Numbered from the stretch's first letter, positions 35,901 through 45,024 are shown. The stretch is 64,000 bases of DNA from DAOMNN01 sp050486545 (GCA_050486545.1 JBJHDM010000006.1:1-64000); one strand, 5' to 3'. Translations and numbers: made by a program. Notes: a model not told the origin generated them from the letters alone.

Positions 35901-36827
35901 TCAGGCGGGGTCGCGATCCGCGCCGGGCGCATCGGGGTCGACTTCCTCCTCGTACATGCGCTGCTCACGGCGTACGCGCTCTTCGGCGGCCTCGCGTTCG
36001 ATCGCCTCCTGGCGCTCGCGCCAGCGTGCCAGCCGCTCCTTCGCCGCCTCGTCGTTCAGGCCGATGCTTTGCTCGCCGAACAGGACCTGGCGCAGGAAGC
36101 GGAAGGCAAACTGCATCAGCTCGACATCGTCCGAGAGGATCATCGCCCGCTCGTCCTCGGGCAGGACGAAGAGCTTGCCGAAGCCCTCGCTCTCGACGAA
36201 GGCGCGGAAGGCATCGATGTCGTAACAGGCCATGAAGAAGAGCTGCCGGCTCTTCAGCGACGGCGCCCCGATGGCCGGACCGCAGGACTTCTTCTTGAGG
36301 ACGAGCTGGCGCCAGCCGCGCGCCAGTTCGTCGAACTCGGGCAAGCCCTGTTCCGCCCGGTAGTCGTCGATCGTGATCGGCCGGTCCACCTCGTGACCGC
36401 GGCAGTGCGACTCCTTGACCAGCGCAAAACTGTCCCGATCCTGGTACTCGTCCTGCTTGCGCATCGACAGCAATGCGACCGGATAGTAACGACACGCGGT
36501 CGGACGGTCGGCGTAGATGCTGCAGCCTTCCTCGCGCATGAAGCGGCACGCGGTCCCGTCGTCCACCGGCTTGAGCTTGACCCCTGCGATTCCGTCCTTC
36601 TCCATCTCGTACGGCACCGTGTACTCGCGCAGGAACTCGGACGACGTGAGACCGAGGTGCTTCTTCATGCGCAGGATGTCGTAGGGCGTCAGCGAGATGT
36701 CAATGTTGGCGCAGCAGGCGTTCCAGCAAGAGATGCCCTTGTGGCACGAGAAGCGGATCTGCCGGCTGCCCTCCATGACTTCGGGGACGACGGGGCTGCC
36801 TGGAATGGGATTATCGATCTGGGACAT
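35901..36827 (-). CDS. YkgJ-family cysteine-cluster protein
   Basis: The 308-residue protein has the YkgJ (CxCC) pattern: FSCHKGISCWNACCANIDI, then CRFMREEGCSIYADRPTACR and SHCRGH, a set of cysteines that binds zinc or iron. The C-terminal third is a charged coiled coil (ARWRERQEAIEREAAEERV). The function is unknown in general. It lies between the aprA terminator and the SLC13 permease gene, 39 bases from the latter, so those two are likely cotranscribed. A GAGGTGA site precedes the start. Confidence 0.82.
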   Translation of the reverse strand: MSQIDNPIPGSPVVPEVMEGSRQIRFSCHKGISCWNACCANIDISLTPYDILRMKKHLGLTSSEFLREYTVPYEMEKDGIAGVKLKPVDDGTACRFMREEGCSIYADRPTACRYYPVALLSMRKQDEYQDRDSFALVKESHCRGHEVDRPITIDDYRAEQGLPEFDELARGWRQLVLKKKSCGPAIGAPSLKSRQLFFMACYDIDAFRAFVESEGFGKLFVLPEDERAMILSDDVELMQFAFRFLRQVLFGEQSIGLNDEAAKERLARWRERQEAIEREAAEERVRREQRMYEEEVDPDAPGADRDPA

Positions 36828-36867
36828 GGAATCACCTCGAACACACCCGCACAGACGGGCTTGCTAC

Positions 36868-36902
36868 AAAAAAACGGGCCGGGAGTCCTGCGACTCCCGG
36901 CC
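36868..36902 (-). terminator. Rho-independent terminator after aprA
   Basis: On the minus strand an 11-base perfect stem (GGCCGGGAGTC with GACTCCCGGCC) closes a four-base loop at 36877-36902 and is followed after two bases by seven T residues (complement of 36868-36874). It lies about 105 bases past the aprA stop. It is the clearest intrinsic terminator in the window and ends the sat-aprBA unit. Confidence 0.92.
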
Positions 36903-37007
36903 TGCGGCGCATTGCGCCCAGTCTGAACCGGGAGGAGCAGTGCGGCAAGCTTTGCCACACCCTCCCCCGGGCCGGACCCGGCATCCTGCGCCCGGTCGAA
37001 ACAGCCG

Positions 37008-39038
37008 TCAGGCGTGTGCCTTGAACAGCTTGCTCTTGTCGACCAGATCGACGTGCTGGCGCTTGAAGCAGGTCCACTTCTTCGTGTTCTTGTCATAGAC
37101 CGAGTTCACGAAGCACTTCCAGTTCTCCTCGTCGACGAAGTTCTTGTCCATCCGGTAGTAGAAGCCGGGATAGCGGCTCTCTTCGCGGAACTGGATGTGC
37201 TTCATGTGCGCTTCGGCGGTGAGGATGCGGTGGTAGTTTTCCCACGCGCGCAGCAGCTCGTGCAGATCCTTGGCGCGCATCTTCTGCGCGTCTTCCTTGA
37301 GCATCTCGAGCTTCTCTTCCGCGACCTTGAGCATGTGCTCGTTGGTCGTGTAGTAGGTCGCCACACCGGCCACGTACTCGTCCATGATCTTCTGCAGGCG
37401 GAACTGCAGCATCTTGGGCGTGATGTAGTGCGGATTGACGTCGATCGCGGTGGTGTAGTCCTTGTGCTCCAGGTACGTGCGCACCGGCTTGTAGATCTCG
37501 GCGACCAGGGTATCGACATCGGTGTCGAGTTCCGGGGTCACGTCGGCGTTGTCGATCGCGTACTGAAGCATGGCCTTGGCCGCGAGCCGCCCTTCGGCGT
37601 GCGAGCCGGACGAGAACTTGTGACCGGAGGCGCCCACGCCGTCACCGGCGGTGAACAGGCCCTTGACCGTGGTCATGGAACGATAGCCCCAGCTCCAGCC
37701 CGACGGCAGGTTGGCCGGAATCTTGTCCTTCTCCGGGTGCGCTTCGTCGGTCGGCGCGCCCAGGTCGGTCGGACCCGACACCCAGATGCCGCAGCAGCCG
37801 GAGTGCGAACCCAGCAGATACGGCTCGGTCGGCATCAGTTCGGAGTTCTTCTTCTCCGGCTCGACGTTCTCGCCCACCCAGATGCCGCACTGGCCGACGC
37901 ACATGTCGAGGAAGTCTTCCCAGGCTTCGGCCTCGAGGTGCTTCACTTCCTTCGGCGTCAGGGTCTCGCGCAGCTTCGCGAGTGCCGATACCGTATCCAT
38001 GTAGATCGGGCCGCGACCTTCGCGCATTTCCTTGAGCATCAGGTGGTTGCGAAGGCACGATGCCGGAACGGCGGCCTGCCCGTAGGGCGGGTAGTCGTCG
38101 AGCATTTCCTTGTTGCGCACCATGTACGGTTCGCCCATGGCGTTGGTGGCCTGCGACTTGAACAGCAGGAACCAGGCACCGACCGGACCGTAGCCGTCCT
38201 TGAAGCGGGTCGGAACGAAGCGGTTCTCCATCATCGTCAGCTCGGCACCAGCTTCCGCCGCCATCGAGTAGGTCGAACCGGCGTTCCACACCGGATACCA
38301 GGCACGGCCCGTGCCCTCGCCGACCGAGCGCGGACGGAACAGGTTCACGCAGCCACCGGCCGCCAGCATGATGGCCTTGGCCTTGTAGACGTAGATCTTG
38401 TTCTCGCGTACCGAGAAGCCGACCGCACCGGCGATGCGGCCGGGGTCGTTCTTGTCGTTGATCAGCTTGACGATGAACACGCGCTCCTGGATGCGATCCA
38501 GGCCCAGCGCCTTCTTCGCGGCTTCGGCGACGATCCACTTGTAGGACTCGCCGTTGATCATGATCTGCCACTTGCCCGAGCGCACCGGCTTGCCGCCGTC
38601 CTTGAGCGCCGGGATGCCCTCGCGGATCGACTCGGCGCCGTCATGGCGCACGCCGTCGTTATCGGTCTTCCAGATCGGCAGGCCCCATTCCTCGAAGAGG
38701 TGCACCGAATCGTCGACGTGACGACCCAGGTCGTAGGCCAGGTCGTCGCGGGTGATGCCCATCAGGTCGTTCGAGACCATGCGGGCGTAGTCGGCCGGAT
38801 CCTGCTCCGGGCCGATGTAGGTGTTGATCGCCGAAAGGCCCTGCGCGACCGCACCGGAGCGGTCCATCGCCGCCTTGTCGACGAGCTTGATCTTGAGTTC
38901 CTTGCCGGTCTCGGCCTTGACGGCATCGGCCCAGCGCATCATTTCATAAGCGGTGCCGCAGCACGCCATGCCGCCACCGATCAGGAGGATGTCCAGCTCT
39001 TCCTGGACGACTTCCGGTTGTTCGAATGTTCCTGCCAT
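37008..39038 (-). CDS. aprA: AprA, adenylylsulfate reductase alpha subunit (flavoprotein)
   Basis: The 676-residue protein belongs to the fumarate reductase-type flavoproteins (FAD site ILLIGGGMACCGTAYEM) with the AprA landmarks VPASCLRNHLMLKEM and SHSGCCGIW. In sulfur oxidisers it joins AMP and sulfite to form adenylylsulfate in the cytoplasm, with electrons leaving through AprB. It follows aprB after 25 bases and is closed by a strong terminator. It has no signal peptide. Confidence 0.97.
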   Translation of the reverse strand: MAGTFEQPEVVQEELDILLIGGGMACCGTAYEMMRWADAVKAETGKELKIKLVDKAAMDRSGAVAQGLSAINTYIGPEQDPADYARMVSNDLMGITRDDLAYDLGRHVDDSVHLFEEWGLPIWKTDNDGVRHDGAESIREGIPALKDGGKPVRSGKWQIMINGESYKWIVAEAAKKALGLDRIQERVFIVKLINDKNDPGRIAGAVGFSVRENKIYVYKAKAIMLAAGGCVNLFRPRSVGEGTGRAWYPVWNAGSTYSMAAEAGAELTMMENRFVPTRFKDGYGPVGAWFLLFKSQATNAMGEPYMVRNKEMLDDYPPYGQAAVPASCLRNHLMLKEMREGRGPIYMDTVSALAKLRETLTPKEVKHLEAEAWEDFLDMCVGQCGIWVGENVEPEKKNSELMPTEPYLLGSHSGCCGIWVSGPTDLGAPTDEAHPEKDKIPANLPSGWSWGYRSMTTVKGLFTAGDGVGASGHKFSSGSHAEGRLAAKAMLQYAIDNADVTPELDTDVDTLVAEIYKPVRTYLEHKDYTTAIDVNPHYITPKMLQFRLQKIMDEYVAGVATYYTTNEHMLKVAEEKLEMLKEDAQKMRAKDLHELLRAWENYHRILTAEAHMKHIQFREESRYPGFYYRMDKNFVDEENWKCFVNSVYDKNTKKWTCFKRQHVDLVDKSKLFKAHA

Positions 39039-39063
39039 TTTCTCGACCCTCGATTCGTTTGGT

Positions 39064-39549
39064 TTACTTGCGGATCAGCTCGTCGGGACGTCCGGCACGA
39101 TAGCCGTTCATGACGCCGCCGTTGTCGGTGCCCGTGAAGAACCCGGGCTTGCCGAGATCCGCCATCTTCGGCGCCGGCTTGCCGCCATAGATGTCGATCG
39201 AACCTTCGGCCGTGGTGCGGATCGGGAACTTGAAGCGCTTCATCGTCCCGTTGCGGAACTTGATCGTCCACATGATCGAGTCGGAGCCGCGCAGCGGCTG
39301 GACCATGCCGCCCAGCGGCACGATGTCGGCGTAGTGCCGGACCTCGATGGCGTTCTGCGGGCAGATCTTGACGCACGAGTAGCACTCCCAGCACTGCTCG
39401 GGCTCCTGGTTGAAGGCCTTCATCGCGTGGCCGGTCTCGGAACCGTCCTTGTCGAGCTTCATCAGGTCATGCGGGCAGATATACATACAGGCGGTCTTGT
39501 CCTGCCCCTTGCAGCCGTCGCACTTCTCGGTACGAACGTAGGTTGGCAT
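39064..39549 (-). CDS. aprB: AprB, adenylylsulfate reductase beta subunit (ferredoxin)
   Basis: The 161-residue protein has two [4Fe-4S] motifs near the N-terminus (CDGCKGQDKTACMYICPHD and CWECYSCVKICPQNA) and the AprB C-terminal tail that wraps around AprA. The long CxxC insertion in the first motif is typical of AprB. It passes electrons from AprA to the membrane side, here probably to QmoAB-HdrCB. It follows sat after 72 bases. Confidence 0.97.
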   Translation of the reverse strand: MPTYVRTEKCDGCKGQDKTACMYICPHDLMKLDKDGSETGHAMKAFNQEPEQCWECYSCVKICPQNAIEVRHYADIVPLGGMVQPLRGSDSIMWTIKFRNGTMKRFKFPIRTTAEGSIDIYGGKPAPKMADLGKPGFFTGTDNGGVMNGYRAGRPDELIRK

Positions 39550-39621
39550 GGTTTCTCACTCCTTGGTTGCAACAGTCACAAATCGATTCACCCCGGCTTC
39601 GGCGGCCGCGACGAATTCCCC

Positions 39622-40830
39622 TCAGCGGGCCGAATGTCCCGACAGTTTGACTTCCACGCGCTCGGTCAATCCGGCGTAGTACTCGCGCAGGATGGCCAGC
39701 ACCTCGGGCCGTGAAAACTCGGCCGGCACCTCGGCATCCTCGGACAACATCTTGCGCAGCTTCGTACCCGACAGCAACAGGCGGTGTTCTTCGTCATGCG
39801 GGCAGGTCCGGGCCGAAGCCATGCCGCCGCACTTGTAGCACCAGAAGGTCCAGTCGATCTTCAGGGGCTGGGTCTCGAGCGAACCCTTCGGGATCTCGTC
39901 GAAGATGCGGTGCGCATCGAACGGCCCGTAGTAGTCGCCCACACCGGCATGGTCGCGCCCGACGATCAGGTGCGAACAGCCGTAGTTCTGGCGGAACAGC
40001 GCGTGCAGCAAGGCTTCGCGCGGACCCGCGTAACGCATGTCCAGCGGATAGCCAGCCTGCACGATCGTGTTCTTGACGCAGTAGTTGTCGACCAGCGCAT
40101 TGATCGCGCGGGCGCGCACGTCGGCCGGAATGTCGCCGGGCTTGAGGTTGCCCAGCAGCGAATGGATCAGCACCCCATCGCAGGTTTCGATGGCCACCTT
40201 GGCAAGGTATTCGTGCGACCGGTGCATCGGGTTGCGGGTCTGGAACGCCGCCACGCGGCTCCAGCCCATCGATTCGAACAGGGCACGGGTCTCCTTCGGC
40301 CACAGGAACAGTTCGCCGTAGCGCGTCGGAAAATCGCCCTGCGACAGGACCTTGATCGGGCCGGCGAGATTCACGTCGCCCTGCTCCATGACCATCTTGA
40401 CGCCGGGATGCTCGAGATCCGTGGTCTTGAACACGGTCGCGCATTCGTGCGCCTTGTCGATGCGGTACTTCTCGGTGATCTTCATCGTCGCGAGCACGCT
40501 GCCGTCGTCCGGATCGACGAGCGCGACCTCCCCGCCCGTCTTGATGCCGTCGGCGACGACCTCGTCGGTGGACAGCGTGATCGGGATCGGCCAGAACAGG
40601 CCGTTGGCCATCTTCATGCCATCGCACACGCCCTGCCAGTCGGTATGGCTCATGAACCCGTCGAGCGGCGTGAAGCCGCCGATGCCGAGCATGATGATGT
40701 CGCCCTTCTCGCGCGAGCTGACCCGGATCTTCGGCAAGGTCGCCGCGCGTTCGCGCTCGGCCGCAAGGGCCTCGCCTTCCAGCAGCAAGGGTTTGAGACT
40801 TCCGCCTCCGTGTGGATTGACCAACGCCAT
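39622..40830 (-). CDS. sat: Sat, dissimilatory ATP sulfurylase
   Basis: The 402-residue protein has the ATP sulfurylase motifs QTRNPMHRSHE and VGRDHAGVGDYYG and a zinc-ribbon segment (CYKCGGMASARTCPHDEEH) typical of the homo-oligomeric dissimilatory enzyme. In the oxidative direction it makes ATP and sulfate from adenylylsulfate and pyrophosphate. It heads the sat-aprB-aprA unit with a GGAGGAG site. A promoter module lies about 175 bases upstream. Confidence 0.97.
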   Translation of the reverse strand: MALVNPHGGGSLKPLLLEGEALAAERERAATLPKIRVSSREKGDIIMLGIGGFTPLDGFMSHTDWQGVCDGMKMANGLFWPIPITLSTDEVVADGIKTGGEVALVDPDDGSVLATMKITEKYRIDKAHECATVFKTTDLEHPGVKMVMEQGDVNLAGPIKVLSQGDFPTRYGELFLWPKETRALFESMGWSRVAAFQTRNPMHRSHEYLAKVAIETCDGVLIHSLLGNLKPGDIPADVRARAINALVDNYCVKNTIVQAGYPLDMRYAGPREALLHALFRQNYGCSHLIVGRDHAGVGDYYGPFDAHRIFDEIPKGSLETQPLKIDWTFWCYKCGGMASARTCPHDEEHRLLLSGTKLRKMLSEDAEVPAEFSRPEVLAILREYYAGLTERVEVKLSGHSAR

Positions 40831-41137
40831 ACGCCTGCTCCTCCAATGCCTACGGGCTCACCCTGCCCGGGATCCCTGCGGTGCCGACGCGGACCGCCGG
40901 TCTTGTGAGAACGGCACGGCTGCAGGTTGCCGCCGTGCCGCAGGCGCCCCGAGCCAAGTCCGGGGCGCGAACCAAGCGGGCGCAGCACGGGCGCCCGGGA
41001 GTCTGTATTAGGCGTGTTCGCCCCGCCCTGCGTCTATTACCGCGTTGGGGTAGCCGGGTAACCCTCATGGGTAATGGCGCTGCCGCAATGGCGCAGAACG
41101 GGCGATTCCCCCACATAGAACGGGGAAGATCCGGCGC
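40831..41137. other. Intergenic region upstream of sat
   Basis: The 307-base gap between the phosphoesterase stop and sat holds promoter module C in its distal half. The 5' leader side (40840-41000) is GC-rich with no clear riboswitch or attenuator that I can support. No gene is seen here. Confidence 0.5.
41005..41076 (-). promoter_or_regulatory. sat-apr promoter module (copy C)
   Basis: Toward sat, the inverted repeat ACCCATGAGGGT (41061-41072 region) includes a perfect NarL-type heptamer TACCCAT. It is followed by TACCC repeats, GGTAATAGACG (-35 candidate TAGACG at 41031-41036) and, 18 bases on, CCTAAT (41007-41012) within ACGCCTAATACAG. The order and spacing match the copies at qmoA and soeA. 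The predicted 5' leader is about 175 bases. Confidence 0.65.
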
Positions 41138-41653
41138 TCAGACGGGAGTTGGACGGATTTCGAACGTCATATCCCGAAGGTCGCCGATCGCCCAGGTCGC
41201 TTCCGGAGCGCCCAGGCCGGCGACCGTCCCGGGATTGACCAGCCAGGTCTGGCCGCCCTTCACGTTGGGCTGGCTGCGGATCTCGGGCTCATGGCTGTGA
41301 CCGCAGCACACGAGATCGTAGTCGCCGGTACAGGCCATCGCATGCCCGTAATGCGGGTAATGCGTGACGAAGATCCGCCGGCCGCCGAGCGTGATCGCCG
41401 CATCCTGTCCGTGGTAGATGAAGAGCCCTCCCGAACGGTGCGCGATCCGCGCGATGGCGACCGGGTCACCAAGGTTGTTGCCATGCACCGCATGAATCGG
41501 AATGCCCAGTTCGAGGGACGCCTTGATCGTATTGCCCCCGATGAGGTCGCCGCAATGAATCGCAACCTCCGCGCCGGCATCACGCCCCGACCGGATCGCC
41601 TGCGCCAGCAACGGTCCGCGGTCGTGACTGTCGGAGACGATGCAGATTTTCAT
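41138..41653 (-). CDS. Metallophosphoesterase, YfcE/MJ0936 family
   Basis: The 171-residue protein has the calcineurin-like metal motifs: DSHD (residues 8-11), GDL in HCGDLIGG, GNN in VHGNNLG, HY in VTHYPH and GHSHEP. Such small cytosolic enzymes cleave phosphodiesters. The substrate is unknown. Its start overlaps the stop of the upstream gene (ATGA at 41650-41653), so the two are translationally coupled. Confidence 0.9.
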   Translation of the reverse strand: MKICIVSDSHDRGPLLAQAIRSGRDAGAEVAIHCGDLIGGNTIKASLELGIPIHAVHGNNLGDPVAIARIAHRSGGLFIYHGQDAAITLGGRRIFVTHYPHYGHAMACTGDYDLVCCGHSHEPEIRSQPNVKGGQTWLVNPGTVAGLGAPEATWAIGDLRDMTFEIRPTPV

Positions 41654-42054
41654 ACGAGGGACGGGCCGTCGTACTCCCCGTCCCCCTTGCCCGCGGCAGT
41701 CAGGCCGGTTCGCAGCCCTGCCATCTGGCGTTCGTGGTCGGACTGCACCTGAAGCAGCGTCGTGACGCAGTCCTGCAGACGGTCGAAGCGATCGCGCCCG
41801 GTACCGAACTGCTGGGCTTCGGAATAGTAGAACTGCCCCTGGTAAGCGGTCTCGTCGACCCGGAACACGACGAAATGGGCACCACGCGCCTCCCAGTACA
41901 GTCCCGGACAGTTCGTCAGTTCGTCCCCTTCGGGATCGACCTGAATCTCCCCTTCGATCGGCTCGACCTCAACCGGGGCACGGTAGCGCATCGCCAGCAA
42001 CTGGCTGATCTCGTCCACTTCGGACGGTGAAATATCGGGAATCGTCTGTGCCAT
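41650..42054 (-). CDS. Small acidic protein, function unknown
   Basis: The 134-residue protein (start MAQTIPDISPSEVDEISQLL) has no signal peptide or membrane segment. The N-terminal half reads as a small alpha-beta domain (NCPGLYWEARGAHFVVFRVDE) and the C-terminal half as a helix with DRFDRLQDCVTTLLQVQSDHE. I do not recognise a family. The four-base overlap with the phosphoesterase links them. In the 198-base gap upstream, TAAGAATATCTTA (42092-42104) forms a small palindrome that might be an operator. Confidence 0.7.
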   Translation of the reverse strand: MAQTIPDISPSEVDEISQLLAMRYRAPVEVEPIEGEIQVDPEGDELTNCPGLYWEARGAHFVVFRVDETAYQGQFYYSEAQQFGTGRDRFDRLQDCVTTLLQVQSDHERQMAGLRTGLTAAGKGDGEYDGPSLV

Positions 42055-42252
42055 GTTCCTGCGTCCGCGTGGGGCTCCATGAATGGGTGCGTAAGAATAT
42101 CTTAACCCGCTGAACTTCGCGTTCGCAAACACCGGATGGCGCATTCGGCACGCACCGTCCTACGCGTGTCGACCCGAGACAAACCGGACAAATGACCTGC
42201 CGCATGACCGTTCCTCAAGACTCATCCGCCCCGAACGGAGCGGAGCGTGCCC

Positions 42253-44058
42253 TCACGCCGGCCCGTTCTGCGTCTTGAACTTCGAGGTCTCGCGTTCGAC
42301 ATCGGTCACGGCCTCGAGCAGCCGTTGCGCGACCTGCGCGAGGCCGTTGGCCTGCCGCTCGGCATTGGCCGCGTTGCCGCTGGCACCGAGGATATGGCTG
42401 GCGATGCGGTCCGCGATGTCGTCCTGTTCCCGCGCCGCTTCGTTGACCTGGGAAAACTCGCGATACAGGGCTTCGATCGCCTGAACCGCTGCGGACAGCT
42501 CCCGTTCGGTGCTGTCGGAAGTTTCCGAGACTTCCCGGATCATTCCGGTGGTGCTCGAAACGACGTCCTCGGCCACACCGATTTCGGCCACGAACTGCGA
42601 CAACGCCTCGTTGACCGAATGGGTCAGCGCCGCGGTTTCGTTGGAAAGGCTGCGCACCTCGTCGGCGACGACGGCGAACCCGCGCCCGTTCTCTCCCGCA
42701 CGCGCCGCCTCGATCGCGGCATTGAGGGCCAGCAGGTTGGTCTGCTGCGCGATCTTGTCGATCTTCTCGAGCCGCGACACGACTTCACGCGAGTTGCGCA
42801 TCACCGTCTGCATGCGCGACGAGAAATCCTCGACACGACCGACCACCTGATGGGTGCATTCACGATTGCGATGCGCACTGTCGCACGACCGCTGGATCAC
42901 CGACACGATCCCTTCGAGCTCGCCGTGAATGCGCTCGACCACCTCCAGGACGCGGTGCGAGGACGCCTTGAGGTGATCGGTGCGCCCGGCAATGTCGTTC
43001 AGTTCGGCAGCGATGCCGTGATTGCTGGCGGTGATATGACCGCTCGTCGCCGTCAACTCGGTGGCCGCGACGTGTACGTGCTGCATGCGCCGCTTGACCT
43101 CGCCGACAATGCCGTGGATCTTGCCGACAAAGCGGTTGAACAGTCGAGACACCAGTCCCATCTCCCCCTTGCCGCGATCGTCGAGCTTGCGCGTCAGGTC
43201 TCCGTCTCCTTGCGTCAGATCGTCGATACTGTGCACCAGCGCATAGATCGGCCGGTAGATCATCAGCCGGAAGACGAGCAGCACGATCAGGAACGCAGGC
43301 AGGAACACGGCCGACAGCACGGCCAGCATGCCAGTGAGATTTTCCTGGCGTTGTGCATTGGCAAAGGCGTTGCTGACGGTCACCTTGAGATAGCCGCCGA
43401 ATTCCCCCTCCCTCCAGTTGGTGTGACAGATCACGCATTCGGAGACGACAGGCAATCGATAGTAGAACTGCGAGGCATCGTCTTCGATCCTGTGCGCGCG
43501 ACCGCTCGCATCGAATGGAAGTCCGGTATCGATCATGTAGTGACAGCCGGAGCAATCGCGCCCCTGAGCCCTGACCTGGCCGATGTGCGCGACGGCGGCC
43601 GGGCTTTCGTTCTGATCCCGCGAGTTCCAGTCCTCGCGCTGATAGCGGCCCCGCGTACGCTCGTAGATGGCACGGTTCGGATTGTGCGCGCCGGCACCCT
43701 CGTAGTCGTGGACGAAAGGCTTGCCGACCGTGACGTCACCGGACCGGTAGTTCTTGAGGCCGAAGCGCGAATACAGCGCGACCTCGTCGACGGAATCGAT
43801 CTGCGAGAAGGTGTCGATCACGTGCTGGAAGGTCTGCCGCTGCCCCTTGTTGATCGATTCGCGCGTGTCCTCGATCAACGTCGACAGCAGGCTGTAGCCG
43901 CTTTCGAGCACACGCTGCTCGAGGATCTGGTTCTGCCGGTGATAGAACGCACCGACCGAAAGCAGCGAGACCAGCATCACGCTGACGCTCAGGTACAGCA
44001 GCGCCCGAAACACCAGCGAGCGGGTGAATTGGATCCGGGTCTGCGCCGTCGTGCTCAT
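42253..44058 (-). CDS. Methyl-accepting chemotaxis protein with a dihaem periplasmic domain
   Basis: The 601-residue receptor has a transmembrane helix at about residues 17-38, a periplasmic domain of about 200 residues and a second helix at about 242-267, then a HAMP region and a cytosolic signalling hairpin (EKIDKIAQQTNLLALNAAIE from residue 431). The periplasmic domain carries two haem c motifs, CSGCH at 169-173 and CVICH at 208-212. Haem c chemoreceptors such as Desulfovibrio DcrA sense oxygen or redox state. It begins 22 bases after the hydrogenase small subunit gene on the same strand, so a shared transcript is likely. Confidence 0.93.
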   Translation of the reverse strand: MSTTAQTRIQFTRSLVFRALLYLSVSVMLVSLLSVGAFYHRQNQILEQRVLESGYSLLSTLIEDTRESINKGQRQTFQHVIDTFSQIDSVDEVALYSRFGLKNYRSGDVTVGKPFVHDYEGAGAHNPNRAIYERTRGRYQREDWNSRDQNESPAAVAHIGQVRAQGRDCSGCHYMIDTGLPFDASGRAHRIEDDASQFYYRLPVVSECVICHTNWREGEFGGYLKVTVSNAFANAQRQENLTGMLAVLSAVFLPAFLIVLLVFRLMIYRPIYALVHSIDDLTQGDGDLTRKLDDRGKGEMGLVSRLFNRFVGKIHGIVGEVKRRMQHVHVAATELTATSGHITASNHGIAAELNDIAGRTDHLKASSHRVLEVVERIHGELEGIVSVIQRSCDSAHRNRECTHQVVGRVEDFSSRMQTVMRNSREVVSRLEKIDKIAQQTNLLALNAAIEAARAGENGRGFAVVADEVRSLSNETAALTHSVNEALSQFVAEIGVAEDVVSSTTGMIREVSETSDSTERELSAAVQAIEALYREFSQVNEAAREQDDIADRIASHILGASGNAANAERQANGLAQVAQRLLEAVTDVERETSKFKTQNGPA

Positions 44059-44080
44059 GTGCCCTTCCTTCGGAACGAAG

Positions 44081-45007
44081 TCAGAAGTCCCGTTCGATCA
44101 CGCGCTCGTCGCCATGGCGATGGAACATGATCTGACGCGGGAAGTGTTCGCTCGCGCATCCCACGCAGGGATGACCGGCGCGGATGCAACTGCTGGTGTT
44201 GTTGTTGTGGCCATTGATGAGGCAGTCGTTGCGCGTGACCACGCCCTGGCACCCGAGCTTCAGCAGGCAGCCGCTGTCGCCGATGAACTCGGCGTAGTGC
44301 TTCTCCTGAAAATCCGCGTAGTAGATGCACCGGTCATGGATGGTATGGCCGAAGAAACGCAGCGGACGATGTTGGGCATCGAGCGGAGGAGGACCTCCCT
44401 TCATTGCGTAATGCAGCAGCGTGTAGACGACGTGCTCGGGCTTCACCGGGCAACCCGGCAGCGCAACCAGCGGCTTGTCGAGGTTGCGCCCCTGGAGAAA
44501 CTCCTCGAAAGTGAGGCTGCCGGTATCCATGTTGTTCATGCGCGTGACCCCGGCAAAGGCCGCACACGTCCCGGCTGCCACGCACGCACTGGCGCGCGCG
44601 GCAAGCCGCTCCACCCAGTACGCCACCGGCCGGTGCCCGAGCAGGCATGCGTGGGGCATGGCTTCGGGAACGGAACCTTCCAGCACGAGGATGTATTCGA
44701 GGTCCGATTCGACCAGGCGATCGAGCAGATCCGTGACCTGTTCGCCCGTCGCCAGCGACAGGTCCGGATGGAAGATCAGGTTCGTGAACCGGGTGAGGAT
44801 GTCGAGCACCGGGACATACTCGATGTCGAGCAGGCTGCACGAGCAGCCGCTGCACGAGCTGGCATGGAGCCAGACGATGTTGAGGCGCCCGTCGGCACGT
44901 GCATCGGCCGCGAGCAGATCGTCGAAGGTCAGGAAAGTCGAAGCGCCGGTCGCAACGATCGCACCGTAGATCCGCTTGAGCGCTTCGCGTCGGGTTATCG
45001 ATTCCAT
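44081..45007 (-). CDS. [NiFe]-hydrogenase small subunit
   Basis: The 308-residue protein has the proximal-cluster motif SSCSGCSCSLL (C52, C55), TCAAFAG and PGCPVKPE, and C-terminal motifs for two more clusters (LKLGCQGVVT, NDC, AGHPCVGC). In the medial-cluster region the usual proline is replaced by cysteine (TSSCIRAGHPC), which predicts a [4Fe-4S] rather than a [3Fe-4S] cluster. A Tat-like N-terminus (TRREALKRIYGAIVATG) suggests export. The ATG at 45007 was chosen because it puts TRR near the start. There is no C-terminal membrane anchor. The gene follows the large subunit, the reverse of the usual order. Confidence 0.9.
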   Translation of the reverse strand: MESITRREALKRIYGAIVATGASTFLTFDDLLAADARADGRLNIVWLHASSCSGCSCSLLDIEYVPVLDILTRFTNLIFHPDLSLATGEQVTDLLDRLVESDLEYILVLEGSVPEAMPHACLLGHRPVAYWVERLAARASACVAAGTCAAFAGVTRMNNMDTGSLTFEEFLQGRNLDKPLVALPGCPVKPEHVVYTLLHYAMKGGPPPLDAQHRPLRFFGHTIHDRCIYYADFQEKHYAEFIGDSGCLLKLGCQGVVTRNDCLINGHNNNTSSCIRAGHPCVGCASEHFPRQIMFHRHGDERVIERDF

Positions 45008-45024
45008 GCTGATTCCCGTCGTGT

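Noticed and set aside
33957..36926. A 989-residue plus-strand open frame opposite the SLC13 and ykgJ-like genes
   Set aside because: It spans two real genes and their spacer on the other strand and has the charged, low-complexity composition of an antisense frame.
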